Below, piece by piece: positions 1-12,057 of a DNA stretch of 64,000 nt. The DNA comes from Ligustrum vulgare (taxonomy: Eukaryota > Streptophyta > Magnoliopsida > Lamiales > Oleaceae), in the NCBI GenBank assembly GCA_963555705.1, contig OY743170.1, forward strand, positions 31,323,362 through 31,387,361, written 5' to 3'. The notes under the pieces were generated by a model. The model was not told the DNA's origin and ran no database searches. It was given only the letters and a program-made list of their open reading frames with translations. How positions within the stretch are numbered: position 1 is the stretch's first letter; the number at the start of each line of letters is the position of its first letter. The position numbers were made by a program, and so were the translations under genes.

Positions 1-293
1 TTGGATACGTGATTTTGCTTTAATATTTTATGTTAATCTAGAAACTAACATATAATAAATGTTTACGAAATTAAACACACAATAAATAGTTGAAGATAGT
101 ACCACATGTTACAGCCATCGGATGTTCTTAATTTCTGCGTGCTTGTCTTCCTGGGGGGGGGGGGGGGGGGAGGGGGTGCAGAAGTGTTAGTTTCAGCTGA
201 TTTCACAATATTCAATCTATTGGCATGGGCAGCATTTTTTTTTTTTGGGATAATAAGTATGATTATCAGTTTCATCAAGGTGTATACTATACT
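1..293. other. AT-rich flank with an 18-base G run
   Basis: No gene is recognisable. The stretch is AT-rich and contains an uninterrupted run of 18 G at 153-170 and an 11-base T run near 236-246. Short reading frames across it depend on the homopolymers and have no family resemblance. Confidence 0.5.
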
Positions 294-3255
294 TGTTAAC
301 ACCCCGAATTTCATACACTCGGAACGCCACATCATCCTTTCAACTAACTTTCAAAAATAATAAACGAGTGGAACATAACTGGAATTCAATTCGTGTAATT
401 TTATAAAATGACTTGATAAGTACTTTATTAGCACGTATTAAATTCACTTATTATCTTATTTTGTTATTGGTTTGATCATATTGAAGTACCGTTTAAAGAA
501 TTTTCATTTATTGTACTATGTAAAGTCAAAAAGAAGAAAATAAAGGAAATATGACCAAAAAATTACAAAAAAATCAAGAAGTGAGGTTCAATGGCATATT
601 CAAAGAGCTCCAAATCAATAATGACATGTGGGAAGAAGATTAGAAGCAAAAATTACGATCAAAGAAGGTTTGGGGTGAAGTTAGAAATCAAAAACCCGCA
701 AGGATTGTGATCATGAATTTTAGTCAGAGATTGAAGCTCAATTTTGTCATAGAAGGATTTTGAATTTGGGAACATCTATTTCAGAAAGAATTGTAGATAT
801 TTGGGTTTTCTTTCCAACGCAACTTGAATCACCACAATCGGACATCAGGAGAGAATGTTATGACCAAAACATCGAGCACAGGCGCTTCTCGGCAGATATG
901 CACTTATGGCCGTAAATGACAAAGGTACGGCCGTAACTTCCAAATTCCGAAAAATTTCAATAGCTCACTTAAGGCCGTAAATGACAAAGTTATGGTCGTA
1001 AATTTTTCGTGAAGTAATTTTCTAATCTGATTTAAGGTTTATCTTTGATATATCTTGTGGGTAAAGCTAGGGCACGATTTTGGGAGTATTAAAGGAGTAA
1101 AATCACCACAAAAAGGAGGCTGGACATTGAGGAAAATTGAGAGAAAAATATAGAGTATTCTTGTGAGATTTTCAAGCGCAAGAATATCAACAACAATGGA
1201 ATTCATGAAGCAACTTGAAGAATCTACCACAACCATGCTAGGCTAAATTCAATATCTTGTTCAAAGGGGAAGTTGTGTTAACTTGATTATATTATTTTTT
1301 TCCTACAAATTAGTAGCATGAATTAATTCCTTTATTTCAATTGTTGAATTATTATGTTTTGAATGTTCAATTGAGTTTATTCGATTAATAGTTTAATTTG
1401 GCCAATTGGATTATTGATCTTTGGATTCATGAATATGCTATGTTTAGATTCTTAATCCGTAATTGTCATTGAATCTTTACTTTAGTAGCAAATAAATCTC
1501 ATGCAGGTTTAGTAATAATTTAACTTGGATTGATTAATTTGAGCTTGTGAAATTAACGATCCAATTCAATCTATTCTTCTAGATTTTCATACTAGTCGTG
1601 CATTAAATCCTAAGAGCTTGTTTAGGATTGTCCGTGGCTAGAATTGGTTCGAAGAGCTTGTTTTGAATTAATACACATAAGGAAAAATTTAGATAATCAG
1701 AGCTTGTTGATTATTTATGATTGATAATTGAATTAGGGATAGAAACAAGTTACAAGGAAAGATATAACATTAATTGGGGGCACAACCGAACCCGAGAACA
1801 AGATTTCTTCTCATATTATTTCTCTAGTCATATTTAATTGTTTGTTTTTATGCATATTTTTTATTCAAGTAATTTCAAACAATAAACCGTCCCATTCCAT
1901 TCTAATTGACCGAACAATTAAAATTAGTTTCCGTTCCTCGTGGGATCGACCCTTACCCTCGCTACTACATTATTAATTAATATTTAGCGAGTAAGGAATT
2001 ATTTATTATTTTGGTGCATTGCGACACGCATCATGACTCAAATGGTCAACAATTCAAATTTGGAATAAACATGACAAGTAATAGAATCAAAATTTCAACA
2101 AAAACATTTTTCATTATAACTCTTTAGTAGCCACTGTCGTAGGCCTCGTCGCTAACTCCATAATCTACAAATATTATTTTAAAGGAAGATGTGAGTACTT
2201 AGTAGAAATACTTAGAAATACTTAGTAGACTCGAGCACACAATAATTGAATATTATAAATAAAACACATAATCATGACATTTAAGTCTCAGGCGTCTAAG
2301 GGATCACCCGTAGTCTCATGAATAAGTAATACAAACAAGTTCAAGTCTCATGCACTTAAGCAAGTAAATTCTTGTAACATGGTATTATGCTTAACAAGCA
2401 AGTAATTCTCATAACATTGTCTCATATGCTTAAACAAGCAAGTTAATCTCATAAACACAGTTATACATGTAAGATCTACAGTACAAATAATTATTTTTAC
2501 TCATTTTGTAAAAATAAGTTTGTAAACAGTAAAAACTCTAGGTCAATGTTTATTTAATTGAAAGCTTGAGACTTAATTATACAAAATTAAAATATAAGAT
2601 GCTGACATAAAACATTTTACATATGTAGGGACTAAATTAAAAGATTTTGAAAAATCAGGGGACTAAAAGGAATTTTTTTACAAAATTAAAACATTAAAAC
2701 ATTTAACCTATTTCTCTCTCTCTCACACACTTTACTGAGAGTGAGGGTTAAAGTTTGATAGGTAACGGAGGTGTTGGCCGATTTGTACAAGAAACCAAGG
2801 CTTGGAATTCAAATTTGGAGTTGGAGTTTTCCGGCCAAACAAGTCGGTGCTCGAGGCACGTAGTCGGGCTTAGTTTATTACTTGGGTTTTGGTTGTTTGG
2901 GTGTTCTTTTGGGGATTTCGAAGTTAGGGTAGTGTGGTTTCGAAGTGGTGTACTAGCGGTGGTTTTCGGGTTCATGATGTGGTTTTGATTCTCATTGTCT
3001 CCTTCATATCCATTGTGGATTAAAGTGACGACCTTCGACTTCTCCCAATTCCATTTATTGGATTGGACAATTTTTAAGACGTATGATTCATAAGGAAAGC
3101 CATGGTATAGGTTGGTTGTTGGTGCATGAAATCTGATTTTGGTGGATTGGGGAGAGTGAGTTATGGAGATTCGATGTTCGGTTTGGTAATGGCAATGGCT
3201 ATCAGTTTGAAGGGTGGTGAGGCTTGGTCATGCAATCTTGCTTGTGTGTAAATGG
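294..3255 (-). repeat. Decayed Tekay/Del-like LTR, minus orientation, split by a solo LTR
   Basis: Read on the minus strand, 413 down to 294 ends in a GTTCCGAGTGTATG...CGGGGTGTTAACA pattern, which parallels the end of the large LTR at 50597-50627. The stretch 2040-2240 read on minus (GAGTCTACTAAGTATTTC, then TACTCAC, then a GGAG..GCGACGAG segment) parallels 50230-50320 of that same LTR. Together they look like an old LTR of a related Ty3/gypsy (Tekay/Del-type) family, interrupted by the solo LTR at 414-2033 and cut on the right by the copia LTR at 3256. The stretch 2270-2470 holds degenerate repeats of a CTTAAACAAGCAAGT-type motif, and 2710-2730 is a CT/CA-rich microsatellite. No PBS or coding region remains. 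The family call is by motif order only. Confidence 0.45.
414..2033 (+). mobile_element. Solo LTR of an Athila-type Ty3/gypsy retrotransposon
   Basis: The segment begins TGATAAGTAC and ends GACACGCATCA. This matches, in opposite orientation, the ends of the LTRs at 13181-14593 and 19554-20968. It is flanked by a perfect 5-bp duplication TGACT (409-413 and 2034-2038). It shares their GGCCGTAA palindrome cluster (about 890-1005), the stretch around 1185-1245 and the conserved 1380-2030 segment. At 1620 bp it is about 200 bp longer than the paired LTRs, so it belongs to a related subfamily. There is no internal region, which is the signature of LTR-LTR recombination after insertion. Confidence 0.9.
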
Positions 3256-4496
3256 TGTTAGCTTAAGAGTAACTAACCAAAGGGGTTGAATTGATTTATA
3301 AATTTTTTTCGATAAATAATCTCAAACTTAAAACCAATAGGTACAAGTATAAAACTTAGTGTTGGAAGAGATGCAAAGTAACTTAACTATCAATATTAGG
3401 TGATATAAAGATGTAAACTTCATTGATAAAGCAAGTATAATACTTAGAGATAGTATTGTACAATATAGACTGATAGAATAAAGTAAGTGTAATGTAAGTA
3501 AGTAAAAGAGATAAGGGGATGCAAACGATATTTAAGGTGGTTCAATCAAACAACTTGATCTGTGTCCTCTGTTACCAAGCTCTCTATCACGAGCAAAGCC
3601 AAACTCATTATAATGGTAATAATTACAACAAGGTGTATCAATCCTTAAGTAACTTACAACAAGGAGCACTTATCCTTATATGACTTACAACAATGAGTAC
3701 CTATCCTTAAGTGACTTGCAACAAGGAGCAAACAAGGAGCACCTATCCTTAACAATAATCGAGTTTTCACTAGGCTCTCGAAACCGTAAGATAATAAATG
3801 ATAAGTTTACAATTGAAAAAAGTCTCTTAAACAAATGATATAATCAAATCAAGTACATAGAAAGTTCTAGATAACACTTCGATAGATGACAATGAATTTA
3901 ACTCAAGTTTTTTGTTGAAAAGACTTTGATAAATAAAATATGAAATATGTAGGATATTCGAATCAAAGCTTTCAACCAAGTAATCCCTCTTAACAAATAA
4001 TAAAAGGTAAGTGTAAAGAGAGATTTGCACTTTAATGAAAGTGTTTTGTAAAGAAGAACTTTTGTAAATAAGAAATGATAATATTTAAGCTTGAAAAGTT
4101 TTCTTGCAAACTTGAAATCTTTGATGGAATAAATGAAAAAGTTTTCAACTAATCAAGAGATGTAACCACTGAAATAGAATTTAATACAATGTAGACTAAA
4201 TGATTTTCTCAATCAATTTCTCTCTTAAATGTTCTTGTAAGTTGGTAAAATTGAATGCAAGAGAGAATGCTATTTATAGAGCAAAATTTACACATACTGA
4301 CTCTTGTGCTCTACCTCTTCATCTATGCGGTAGACTTGAAAATAGCCGTTATGAGAAAATAGTCGTTGGAGTTCCAAAAAGACAGTACAGTCGACTTGTC
4401 TGATAGCTTTTTAAAAACTTAATTTTTTAAAGGTTTTAATCAAACTTGATTTTGAAAAAGATATTTGAATGAATTTGAAAAAGAATTTGTTGCCAA
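3256..4496 (-). repeat. Copia-family LTR fragment, copy A (element would read on minus)
   Basis: The segment starts TGTTAGCTTAAGAGTAACTAACC and is homologous over its length to 47099-47602 plus 63253-63830, where the same sequence is joined to a copia gag and PBS. It contains imperfect repeats of an 'acaaggagcac.tatcctta' unit (3640-3760). The homology resumes at 12719-12750 and 27398-27470, showing that two retrotransposons inserted into it. At 3768-3790 it holds the empty-site counterpart of the insertion point used by the large array at 47603. The LTR right end cannot be fixed. Confidence 0.75.
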
Positions 4497-4660
4497 GGTC
4501 CAGACCATTAAGGACAGGTTCGTCTGAACTGAATCAATCCAGATACTGTAGGTACCACAGATCAGCGGGTCACGACACCGGTTACTGTAAAGACCTGAGG
4601 ATAGAACTTGAAAAATTGATCAAGGCGGGCCACTTGAAAGAGTACGCAGGAGAACCTTAG
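4497..4660 (+). pseudogene. Gag C-terminus with zinc-knuckle-like motif (element A)
   Basis: A C-terminal scrap of gag. The visible hallmark is a C-x2-H-x4-H-x4-C arrangement (CRYHRSAGHDTGYC) followed by an acidic/basic helix ending in a KAGHLKEY-like segment, which is the usual order in Tat gag proteins. The reading frame continues upstream into unrelated LTR sequence, so the apparent start at 4469 is not a gag start. It closes at a TAG (4658-4660) just before a short spacer to the protease. Confidence 0.7.
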
Positions 4661-4720
4661 GCGAGTCAAGAAAAGTAGGGCCAAGAAAAAATTGGGGGCA
4701 TACCTCCAGCTGAGATCTGC

Positions 4721-5299
4721 ATGCTGATAAGCGGAAGCCAAAGTCAGGAAGATTCTAAAAGGCAAAGGCGTCAGCACATCAGGGATGCACGGAACAGTTA
4801 TCAGATCCTATCAGCAAGAGCTCCAGTTTTTGTAAAGGAGGACGAGTCCTTCAGTTTTGATGAAAGAGATGCAGAGGGAGTCCTCCAACCACATGCAGAT
4901 GCTTTGATCATAACCATGCCTGTTTTGGGGGTGAAGATCCACCATACTCTGGTAGACAACGGGAGTGCTGTAAATATCTTGTACTGGAAGACTTGCCTCC
5001 CAATGGGAGTGGAAGAACGACATCTCAGCCCTTACTCCATGAAGTTACAAGGTTTCACCGAGGATTATGTCACACTGCTAGGTCAAATTGCACTCATGGT
5101 AGAACTCGGGAATCCTCCTTGCACCAGGCGAGTAATAGCGGATTTTGTCATAGCAGACATACCATCCAACTATAACGCCATTCTTGGAAGGCCTATTCTA
5201 CATGAATTGAAGCCGGCCACCTTAATATACCATTATGTGATGAAGTTTCCCACTTCTCACGAGGTAGGAGTAATGAGGGGAGACCAGAGGATGGCCTGA
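4721..5299 (+). pseudogene. Retropepsin-like aspartic protease domain (element A)
   Basis: A 192-codon open stretch encoding the polyprotein protease. The active-site signature reads TLVDNGSAVNIL (the family has D-[TN/S]-G-[SA]); downstream is the AILGRPIL motif that closes the retropepsin fold. In an active element this would cleave Gag-Pol in the virus-like particle. It is uninterrupted internally but ends at a TGA before RT, and it is separated from gag by stops. The ATG used is only the first methionine in the frame, since the domain would be made as part of a polyprotein. Confidence 0.75.
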
Positions 5300-5458
5300 G
5301 AATGTAATTTAAGTTTATGCCCCTGTTAGGTACATCAAGTAAAAGGTATCCGAATGGAAGACCCACGCGTGGACCAGATCGAAGAAATCTAAACATTAGT
5401 CCCACACCTGGACCAGAATGAAATAGGGACCGGACCGATGGACCTCACGTTGGTAAGC

Positions 5459-6761
5459 TTGGATCTAGATATGCCTGAGTTGCAGTTGAAGATTGGGAAA
5501 TACCTCAAGGAGCCAGTAAGATCTGAACTTTTAGACTTTTTGAAAAAGAATAGGGATGTTTTTACCTGAACTCATGATGACATGGAGGGAATACCTGCAC
5601 ACTTGGCCAGTCACAAACTCAATATTAATCGAGGAGTAAGACCAAAAAGACAAAAGCGTCGCCCATTAAATGGAGAAAAGTATGAAGCAATTGCAAATGA
5701 GATCCTGAAGTTGTTAGGGAATGGATTCATACGGGAGGCCAGATATCCCAAGTGGGTGGCCAATCCAGTTCTTGTGATAAGAACAACAAATCCTGGAGGC
5801 TATGCATAGATTTTACAGACTTGAACAGGGCCTGCCCCAAAGATAGTTTTCCACTATCACGCATAGATCAAATGGTAGACGCCAAGGCGGGGCATGAGCT
5901 GTTGAGCTTCATGGATGTGTATTCAGGTTACAACTAGATTCCAATGTATGGTCTAGACGAAGAACATACATCATTCATCACAGATAGGGTCTATATTGTT
6001 ATAAGATGATGCCATTCGGATTGAAGAATGCAGGGGCAACATACCAGAGATTTGTCAATAGAATGTTAGCAGAGAAAATTTGCAAAATCATGGAAGTATA
6101 CGTGGATGACATGTTGGTAAAGAGCATCAAATCATCAGATCATCTCTAGCACTTGGCTCAAATGTTCACCATTCTTAGACAATACAAAATGAAGCTAAAT
6201 CCACAAAAGTGTTCCTTTGGGGTAGGATTTGGAAAGTTCTTGGGATACATGGTACATCAAAGAGGAATCGAGGCCAACCCGAAAAAAATTAAAGCCCTGA
6301 TTGACATGAAAGCCCCAACCAACATAAGGGAAATCCAGAGCTTGACTGGAAGAATTTCAGCCCTAAACCGATTTGTCTTAAAATCGACAGATAAATGTAG
6401 ACCTTTCTTTGAAGCGTTAAAAATGGGGAAGAACTTCCAGTGGACGGAGCAGTGTCAGAAAGCTTTTGAAGACCTGAAGGTCCAGCTCGCCTCATCGCCC
6501 CTACTCTCCAAACCAGTACCAAGAGAAGTGTTAGAATTATACTTTGCAGTATCAGAGAGGTCAGTTAGTTCAGTTCTGATCAGAACGAAGAATGGTATTC
6601 AACACCTAGTCTACTATGTGAGTCAGGCACTGAAAGATGCAGAACTGAGATATCCACCAATGGAGCAATTGGTGTTGGCATTAATTATGAGCTCGAGAAA
6701 ACTGAGACCTTACTTCCTGGAGCACTCACTGGAGGTGTTAAGCAACTATCCACTACGTTAA
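5459..6761 (+). pseudogene. Reverse transcriptase and first RNase H domain, broken (element A)
   Basis: RT blocks appear in order: the approach segment from about 5459, a GFIREARYP-WVANPVLV block near 5725-5775, IDFTDLNRACPKD near 5810-5840, SGYN near 5925, and the catalytic YVDDM at about 6100-6115. An RNase H of gypsy type follows (ELYFAVSERSVSSVL, then YPPMEQLVLAL) to 6761. Visible lesions are a nonsense codon at 5567-5569 where the family usually has Trp, a frameshift near 5785-5805, a TAG at 5935-5937 and a TAG at 6147-6149 (both CAG to TAG-like), and loss of frame between 5940 and 6090. No functional polymerase can be made. Confidence 0.8.
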
Positions 6762-6791
6762 ACCTTACAAAAACCAAACACTTCGGAAAGA

Positions 6792-7399
6792 TTGATGAAG
6801 TGGGCAGTTAAGCTGGGACAATTCGATATCACCTACAAACCAAGGACCAAAATCAAAGGGCAAGCATTGGAGAACTTCATAGAAGAATTTCACATGAAAA
6901 TTGACCAGCCTGACCGAGATGAGCTCTGGACCCTCTATGTAGAGGTTCATCTACTAAAAACTGTGCAGGAGCTGGAATTGTTCTCGTCAGCCCCGAGAAC
7001 TCAATGTACCGTCAGTCCCTCCACTTTGAATTCCCAGCAACTAACAATGAGGCAGAACATGAAGCTCTCATTGCAGGTTTAAAAATGGCAAGAGATATGG
7101 GAATAACTAGAGTGACCGTGTTTAGGGATTCCCAACTAGTTGTGAACCAAATCCCAGGAACCTACAACACGAAAGAGGAGAAAATGACATCTTATCATAA
7201 GGTGGCCAAGAAAGAATTGGAGAAGTTCATCTATGTAGATATTAAACAGATACTAAGAACTCAAAACAGTCTGGTAGATGCTCTCGCTAGGCTCGCCACT
7301 AGTGGAGGAGCCAACACTATGGATAGTGTCCCCATCCAAAAGGTTCAAAATTCAGCCCTCACAGAAGCAGAGTTATTAAGTATGGCAATCAAAAAATAA
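6792..7399 (+). pseudogene. Second (additional) RNase H domain (element A)
   Basis: After the connection segment (KWAVKLGQFDITYKPRTKIKGQALENF) comes a second RNase H, the feature that separates Tat elements from most gypsies. Visible elements are the first catalytic Asp context (DGSSTKNCAGAG, read only after a one-base frameshift near 6940-6950), FPATNNEAEHEAL with the catalytic Glu, a DSQLVVNQI block with the third acid, and NSLVDALARLA near the end. Apart from the frameshift, the domain looks nearly complete. Confidence 0.75.
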
Positions 7400-8636
7400 G
7401 AGCTGGATGGATGAAATCATCCACCACTTAAAGGAGGGAGTGGTGCCCCCAAGAAAAGATGACACTTGGAAGCTAAAAATCAGATCCGCCAGATACACTC
7501 TAATAGATGATGTTTATAAAAATGACGTTTTTTCCTCACATGACTCAGGTGCTTGAATGAAGGGGAAGCCCTATATGCTATGAGAGAGATACATGAAAAT
7601 GTATGTGGCAACCATACTGGAGGACAATCTCTTGCATTCAAGATCTTAAGGTAAGGATACTTCTGGCCGTCCATAAAGAAGGATGCCCTGTAGTTCGTAA
7701 GAAAATGTGACAAGTGTCAGAGGTTTTGTCCAATGATCAGATCTCCCTAGAAGACCTAACCTTTGTCATGGCACCATGGCCATTCGTAAAATGGGGTATT
7801 GACTTGATTGGACCTTTACCAACAGGAAGAGGATCAACAAAGTATGCAATAGTGACGGTTGACTACTTCACAAAATGGGTAGAAGTAGAGGCTTTAGCAA
7901 AAATCACTGAACAAAAGATCACTGATTTTATATGGAAGTCCATCATTTTCCACTTTGGCATCCCTCACTCAGTAGTAACTGATAACGGGAAACAATTTGA
8001 CAACGCAAAGTTCAGGTCCTTCTGTGAAGAGCTGAAGATTAGGAATCACTATTCTACCCCTGCCACCCACAAGCAAATAGGCAGGTTGAAGCAATTAATA
8101 AAATCATCAAGCACACTTTGAAGACCATGTTGGACGAGCTGAAAGGGGCTTGGGCCGATGAACTGCTAGCGGTATTATGGTCTTACAGGACAACTTGTAG
8201 GACAGCAATGGGAGAAACTCCTTTTTCCCTTGCTTTTGGATCTGAAGCTGTGATTCCCGTTGAAATTGGCGTCCCCTCAAGCAGAACACAACATTTTGAG
8301 GAAGGGATGAACACCGAAATGCTACAATCCAGTCTGGACTTAATTGAAGAGAAGCTGCTAGTCTCGGATCTCAAGAATACATCCTACAAGTAAAGAAGCA
8401 TTGGGTACTATAATTCCAAAGTCAGAGGCTGGAAGTTCCAGGTTGGAGATTTGGTACTCATAAAGGTGTTCATAGCCACTAAGGAAGCTCAATCAGGCTC
8501 GCTCGCCCCACCTTGGGAAGGACATTATAGAATTAAGAAAACCATGCTGAATGGGGCATACGAACTAGAAACTTTAGAAGGAAAGACCCTACCACATCCA
8601 TGGAATGCGGAGCATCTCAAAAAGTACTATCAGTAG
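7400..8636 (+). pseudogene. Integrase (zinc-binding, core and C-terminal parts), broken (element A)
   Basis: Three segments are readable in shifting frames. The HHCC zinc region (REIHENVCGNHTGG ... CDKCQRF) at about 7585-7725 contains two stops. The catalytic core from 7765 has WGIDLIGPLP with the first Asp and VVTDNGKQF with the second. A third part (8118-8393) begins MLDELKGAWADELLAVLWSYRTT, and the C-terminal KVFIATKEAQSG..PPWEGHYRI segment ends at 8636. The part carrying the expected catalytic Glu lies at a frame change near 8085-8110. It would have inserted the cDNA; it is non-functional. Confidence 0.8.
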
Positions 8637-8870
8637 TCGTCTTCCCAATATATGTAATGACCAACTTGTCATGAGAATATTCCATTGAATAAAACTTTTT
8701 ACAAATTCCGTGTTCCTGACAAAACAAGCTACGCGCTCATTAGGTCTGTCATAACGGAATTTACGAATTCCTTAGGACCTTAATTATGCAACAATCAGGT
8801 CCACCATAATGAAATTTACGAATTCCTTAGGACCCACAAATGAGACCCAAATGAGCACTAAAGCGCCAAG
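8637..8870 (+). repeat. Spacer with a duplicated ~70-bp segment (element A)
   Basis: Non-coding stretch after integrase. The phrase AATTTACGAATTCCTTAGGACC occurs twice, at about 8758-8780 and 8813-8835, each preceded by a 'gtC(A/C)taA' rich context, marking an imperfect direct duplication. Confidence 0.55.
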
Positions 8871-8871
8871 T

Positions 8872-9165
8872 CCTTTGTTGGACCCAACCGACCTGATTGC
8901 TCCAGTTAGGCGATAAGTTTAAATTCTATAAGTCCATTTTTTGACCAAACAGACTTGACTGCTCCAGTTAGGCGATAAGTTTAAATTCTATTAAGTTCAT
9001 TTTTTGGACCAAACAGATCTGACTGCTCCAGTTAGGTGATAAGTTTAAGGTCTACAAGTCCTGTTGGACCTAACCGACTTGACTGCTCCAGTGAGGCAGC
9101 AAGTTAAAATTCTACATCCATCGGACGAAACTGACCTGACTATTCCAGTGAGGTAATAATTCGCA
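8872..9165 (+). repeat. Minisatellite of about five ~65-bp units (element A 3' untranslated part)
   Basis: The phrase CTGCTCCAGTTAGGCGATAAGTT, or close variants (GATTGCTCC, GACTATTCC), recurs about five times between 8895 and 9150. It is spaced roughly 60-70 bp apart and each copy is followed by AAATTCTA. The copies diverge progressively to the right. Tandem repeats between integrase and the 3' LTR are known in Tat/Ogre-type elements. Confidence 0.8.
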
Positions 9166-9429
9166 ATTTTGTCATAAATCCATCTGATATTAATGTTATG
9201 GCGACAAGTTTATATTTTTATGAAGTCCCAAGTTGAGGACCAAAGTATCTTATCAGATTGGAAAAATAACTTTTTTTAAATCTTCTATTGAGAAGTGAGC
9301 TTGGAAGAAGAATTGTAAAGAAACAGGTTCATCTTAACAAAATTCATTTATACATGAACAAAAGAGAGGCTGGACAGGCCCTTACAGACGATGTGATATA
9401 AAATAAGATAGATTACAAAGTTTCCTTCA

Positions 9430-11671
9430 TTATTCGATCAAAAGAGCCATCCCTCGAGCAAGTTCGGACACAGCCTCAGCTTGATCCTTCTTGAGCTTCT
9501 CCAGTTCTGCCTTCAACTGGTCAGCATTAAATTCTGGGTGGAGCTCCAAAAACCTTCTAACTGCATCTTCCAATTCCATGATTTAGGTATCAATATGGTC
9601 TACCTCGTACTCTTTAGACTCTTTGTAAGCCTCAACTGCCGATACTAACTCAGATTTGGCTTGTCCAAGGTCCTTCTTGACCAATTCAAGTTCAGCAGCT
9701 GCCTCTTCTTTGGCCTTATAATCGGCTTCGAATTTAGCTTTCAACTCGGCATTCTCGAGTTTAACTTTCTCCAGCTCGGAAAGAAGGAGATCATTTCTCT
9801 GGGCTAAGCCTTCGCATTTCAGCTCCAGTTCCTTCTTTATCCCAACTAGCTTCTCCCTCTCAAGTCCTAGTGCCTAGTTCTGATCCTTAACCACTATGAT
9901 CTGGCGAATCAGTTCGTCGTGCAGCTCCATCTTCTCACGAGCTTTAGCGCGAACGTGGGACATGTAATTTTGCGCAAGCCCCAAGAAGGTAGAGGTGGCA
10001 TGAGCGGTGTTCAGTAAGTCCATATTGGAAGCCATAGCTTCCTTCTTTTTGTCCCAGGTCCAAACAACGATGTCGACTGAGTTATGGACACTATTAGGAA
10101 GAACCTTCAAAGAGTTTGAGCCTGGGCACTTATGAGATTGGATATCCCTTAGGGCTTTTGGGATTTTTCCTTTCAGCTTCGCCATCTCAATAGCCCGGGC
10201 CTTGTGTATGCCGAAGTAGGAGAAGTCCATTGGATCAGCAGCTAGGGACGAAGGGGTAGGATGATCTGAGGTAGTGCGAAGATCTAATTGAGTAGCATTC
10301 TCAGAGGAGGCTTGATGATCAGAAAGAACTATGGGATCAAAAGGTGGGGGTGATAGAACAGAAGGAATGTCTTCAACCAGTTTCCTCTTTCCATGAGATG
10401 ACCTGGGAGGGCTTTGTCCCGAGGCCCGTGTCCTACTGGACTGACCTGATTGAGGAGTTGGGCCAAGTCCAGGAGGTAGGGTCTTCCCACCAGTTGTGGG
10501 TCTTCTTTTCTTGTTCCTAACAAATGCCGATCTGTCGAAGGGAGGAATGTCTTTTCGCTTGAATTTTGTTGGTCCTACAAAATGGAAAATTGTTAGCACA
10601 ATGAAATGTTGTCAATGAACTGAACAAAATCATACTTACGAGTAGGGGGAGGATGGAAGGCTGTAAAAGGAGGTACAGCAGTGAGCTTGGCCCTGAACAA
10701 GTTATCCTCCTTGATTAACTCCCTAAAATCCCTATCACGTTTGTCAAGGCTGAGCGCTCTTTGCAGTTGCTGCTCGAACTCTAATGACCTGGGCGGATTG
10801 GAAGGACTTGAAAAAAAGGCAAGTAATTAATATTAGAGAAAGCAGCCCTGAATAAACTCACAAAATCATAAACATACAATAAGGTTTATAGTGAGTTGGA
10901 ACTATGTAGTCCAGTTCGTCATTCCGGTTCGGAGTCTGCCATTTGCCTCCAACAAAGAACCATCGATCTCGCCAACCTTTGATAGAGTCAGGGAGCTCTT
11001 CCACTAAGTTCCCACCAGTTCGAGGCCGGACCATAGCATAATACCATCCTGAATCCTTCGCGTCAGCCCGAAGCTGGTAAATAGAATCGAACTCGCTCGC
11101 CCGTGGTGGTGGAAACCCCATCTTAATCCAAATAATCAAGAATCCTATGATAACCCTCCACCCGTTTGTTGTAATTTGGGAAGGAGCTAATCCCCAATAC
11201 CTGAGGTAATTGGTGACAGTCCGAGAGAAAGGAAACCTAAGACTCGCCTCCAGCATCATTCTATTCAAAGCTACACACTCTGCTGGAGGTTCATCTACCC
11301 GATCATCACTCCTAGGAAAGAATAATAGCACTAAGTCCAGAATCCTAAATTTGTAACACTATTCAACCAGGTTGTCCTCAGATACTATTGAAGGATGACA
11401 GTCGGCTTGCTAGAACGTCGAACTCGAAATGGACAGACCAGCTCTAGTAGAGTTTAGTGGGGGATGCTGTGTATGACGAGAAATTAACGGGGTAGTTCAC
11501 TGATCTGAGGGGTTACACCTCTTGGGGAATTGTTTATCCAACATCTCCTAAATTCGATGCACTAGCATCCGACCCGCTGGAATGAGTACCTAAGTTCGGA
11601 CTGGAATTCTCGTTACCCGTCCCCCAAGATTCATTCCTAGTGGCTTCACTATCACTACCAGAATTACTCAT
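9430..11671 (-). pseudogene. Antisense ORF block of the Tat element (plant transposon-protein type), with intron-like gaps
   Basis: Minus-strand coding remnants in antisense to the retrotransposon. A Ser/Asn-rich N-terminus starts at ATG 11671 and stops at a TAA near 11538. A 157-codon block (11331-10858) has the segment NGWRVIIGFLIIWIKMGF and a GWRDRWFFVGGKWQ segment, the pattern of the plant 'putative gypsy-type transposon / transposase_28' family. A block (10599-9874) with a basic linker and helical segment follows, then coiled-coil-like coding to about 9430. Splice-like borders are visible: donor GTATGT near 10877 with acceptor TTTTTTTCAAG near 10812, and donor CTC-GTAAGTATG near 10637 with acceptor TTTTGTAG near 10575. 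The function of these antisense proteins is not established. This copy has a premature stop. Confidence 0.65.
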
Positions 11672-12057
11672 GATTTATCTAAGTGACAAGGAAATACCTG
11701 AACTGTGAGGCAGATCTGAAGTTGAGTTCATGTGATAAGATAGCCGACCAAGAGTTCACACCGGACGAAGGAATAGAGAGTTTTCTTGGAGAAGCTAAAG
11801 TCCAATGAGAAGGAAAAACGTTGAAGAGTTCTTTATATAAGAATAATATTAATTATCAGTACAAAATTTGTAGAGGTACCTTGAACGCTTCAAAGGGAAA
11901 TGACGACTGATTGCACTTCTCTGGCATGGTCAGACCTAGCCACAATTGGCAAGTGACACGTGGCTACATCATCATTACTTAGTCCTCAAGATTAATTCTA
12001 AAATACTATATGTAGGAGCAGACCTGAAATTCTTTCAACTCAACTCCTAGGGGCAAT
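11672..12057 (+). other. Element A 3' untranslated stretch and polypurine tract
   Basis: No coding potential. On the minus strand this would be the promoter region of the antisense ORF (TTTATATAAG at about 11832-11841 is AT-rich). The element ends with the purine-rich tract CCTAGGGGCAAT (12046-12057) immediately before the LTR, as expected for plus-strand priming. Confidence 0.6.

Noticed and set aside
63..360. Overlapping frames on both strands around the poly-G tract
   Set aside because: They exist only because the G/C homopolymer is read as a Gly or Pro run. No homology.
3256..4390. LTR copy A ending at AGTACA (4390)
   Set aside because: Homology with copy B resumes beyond this point at TTGCCAAC, so the break is an indel between copies, not the LTR end.
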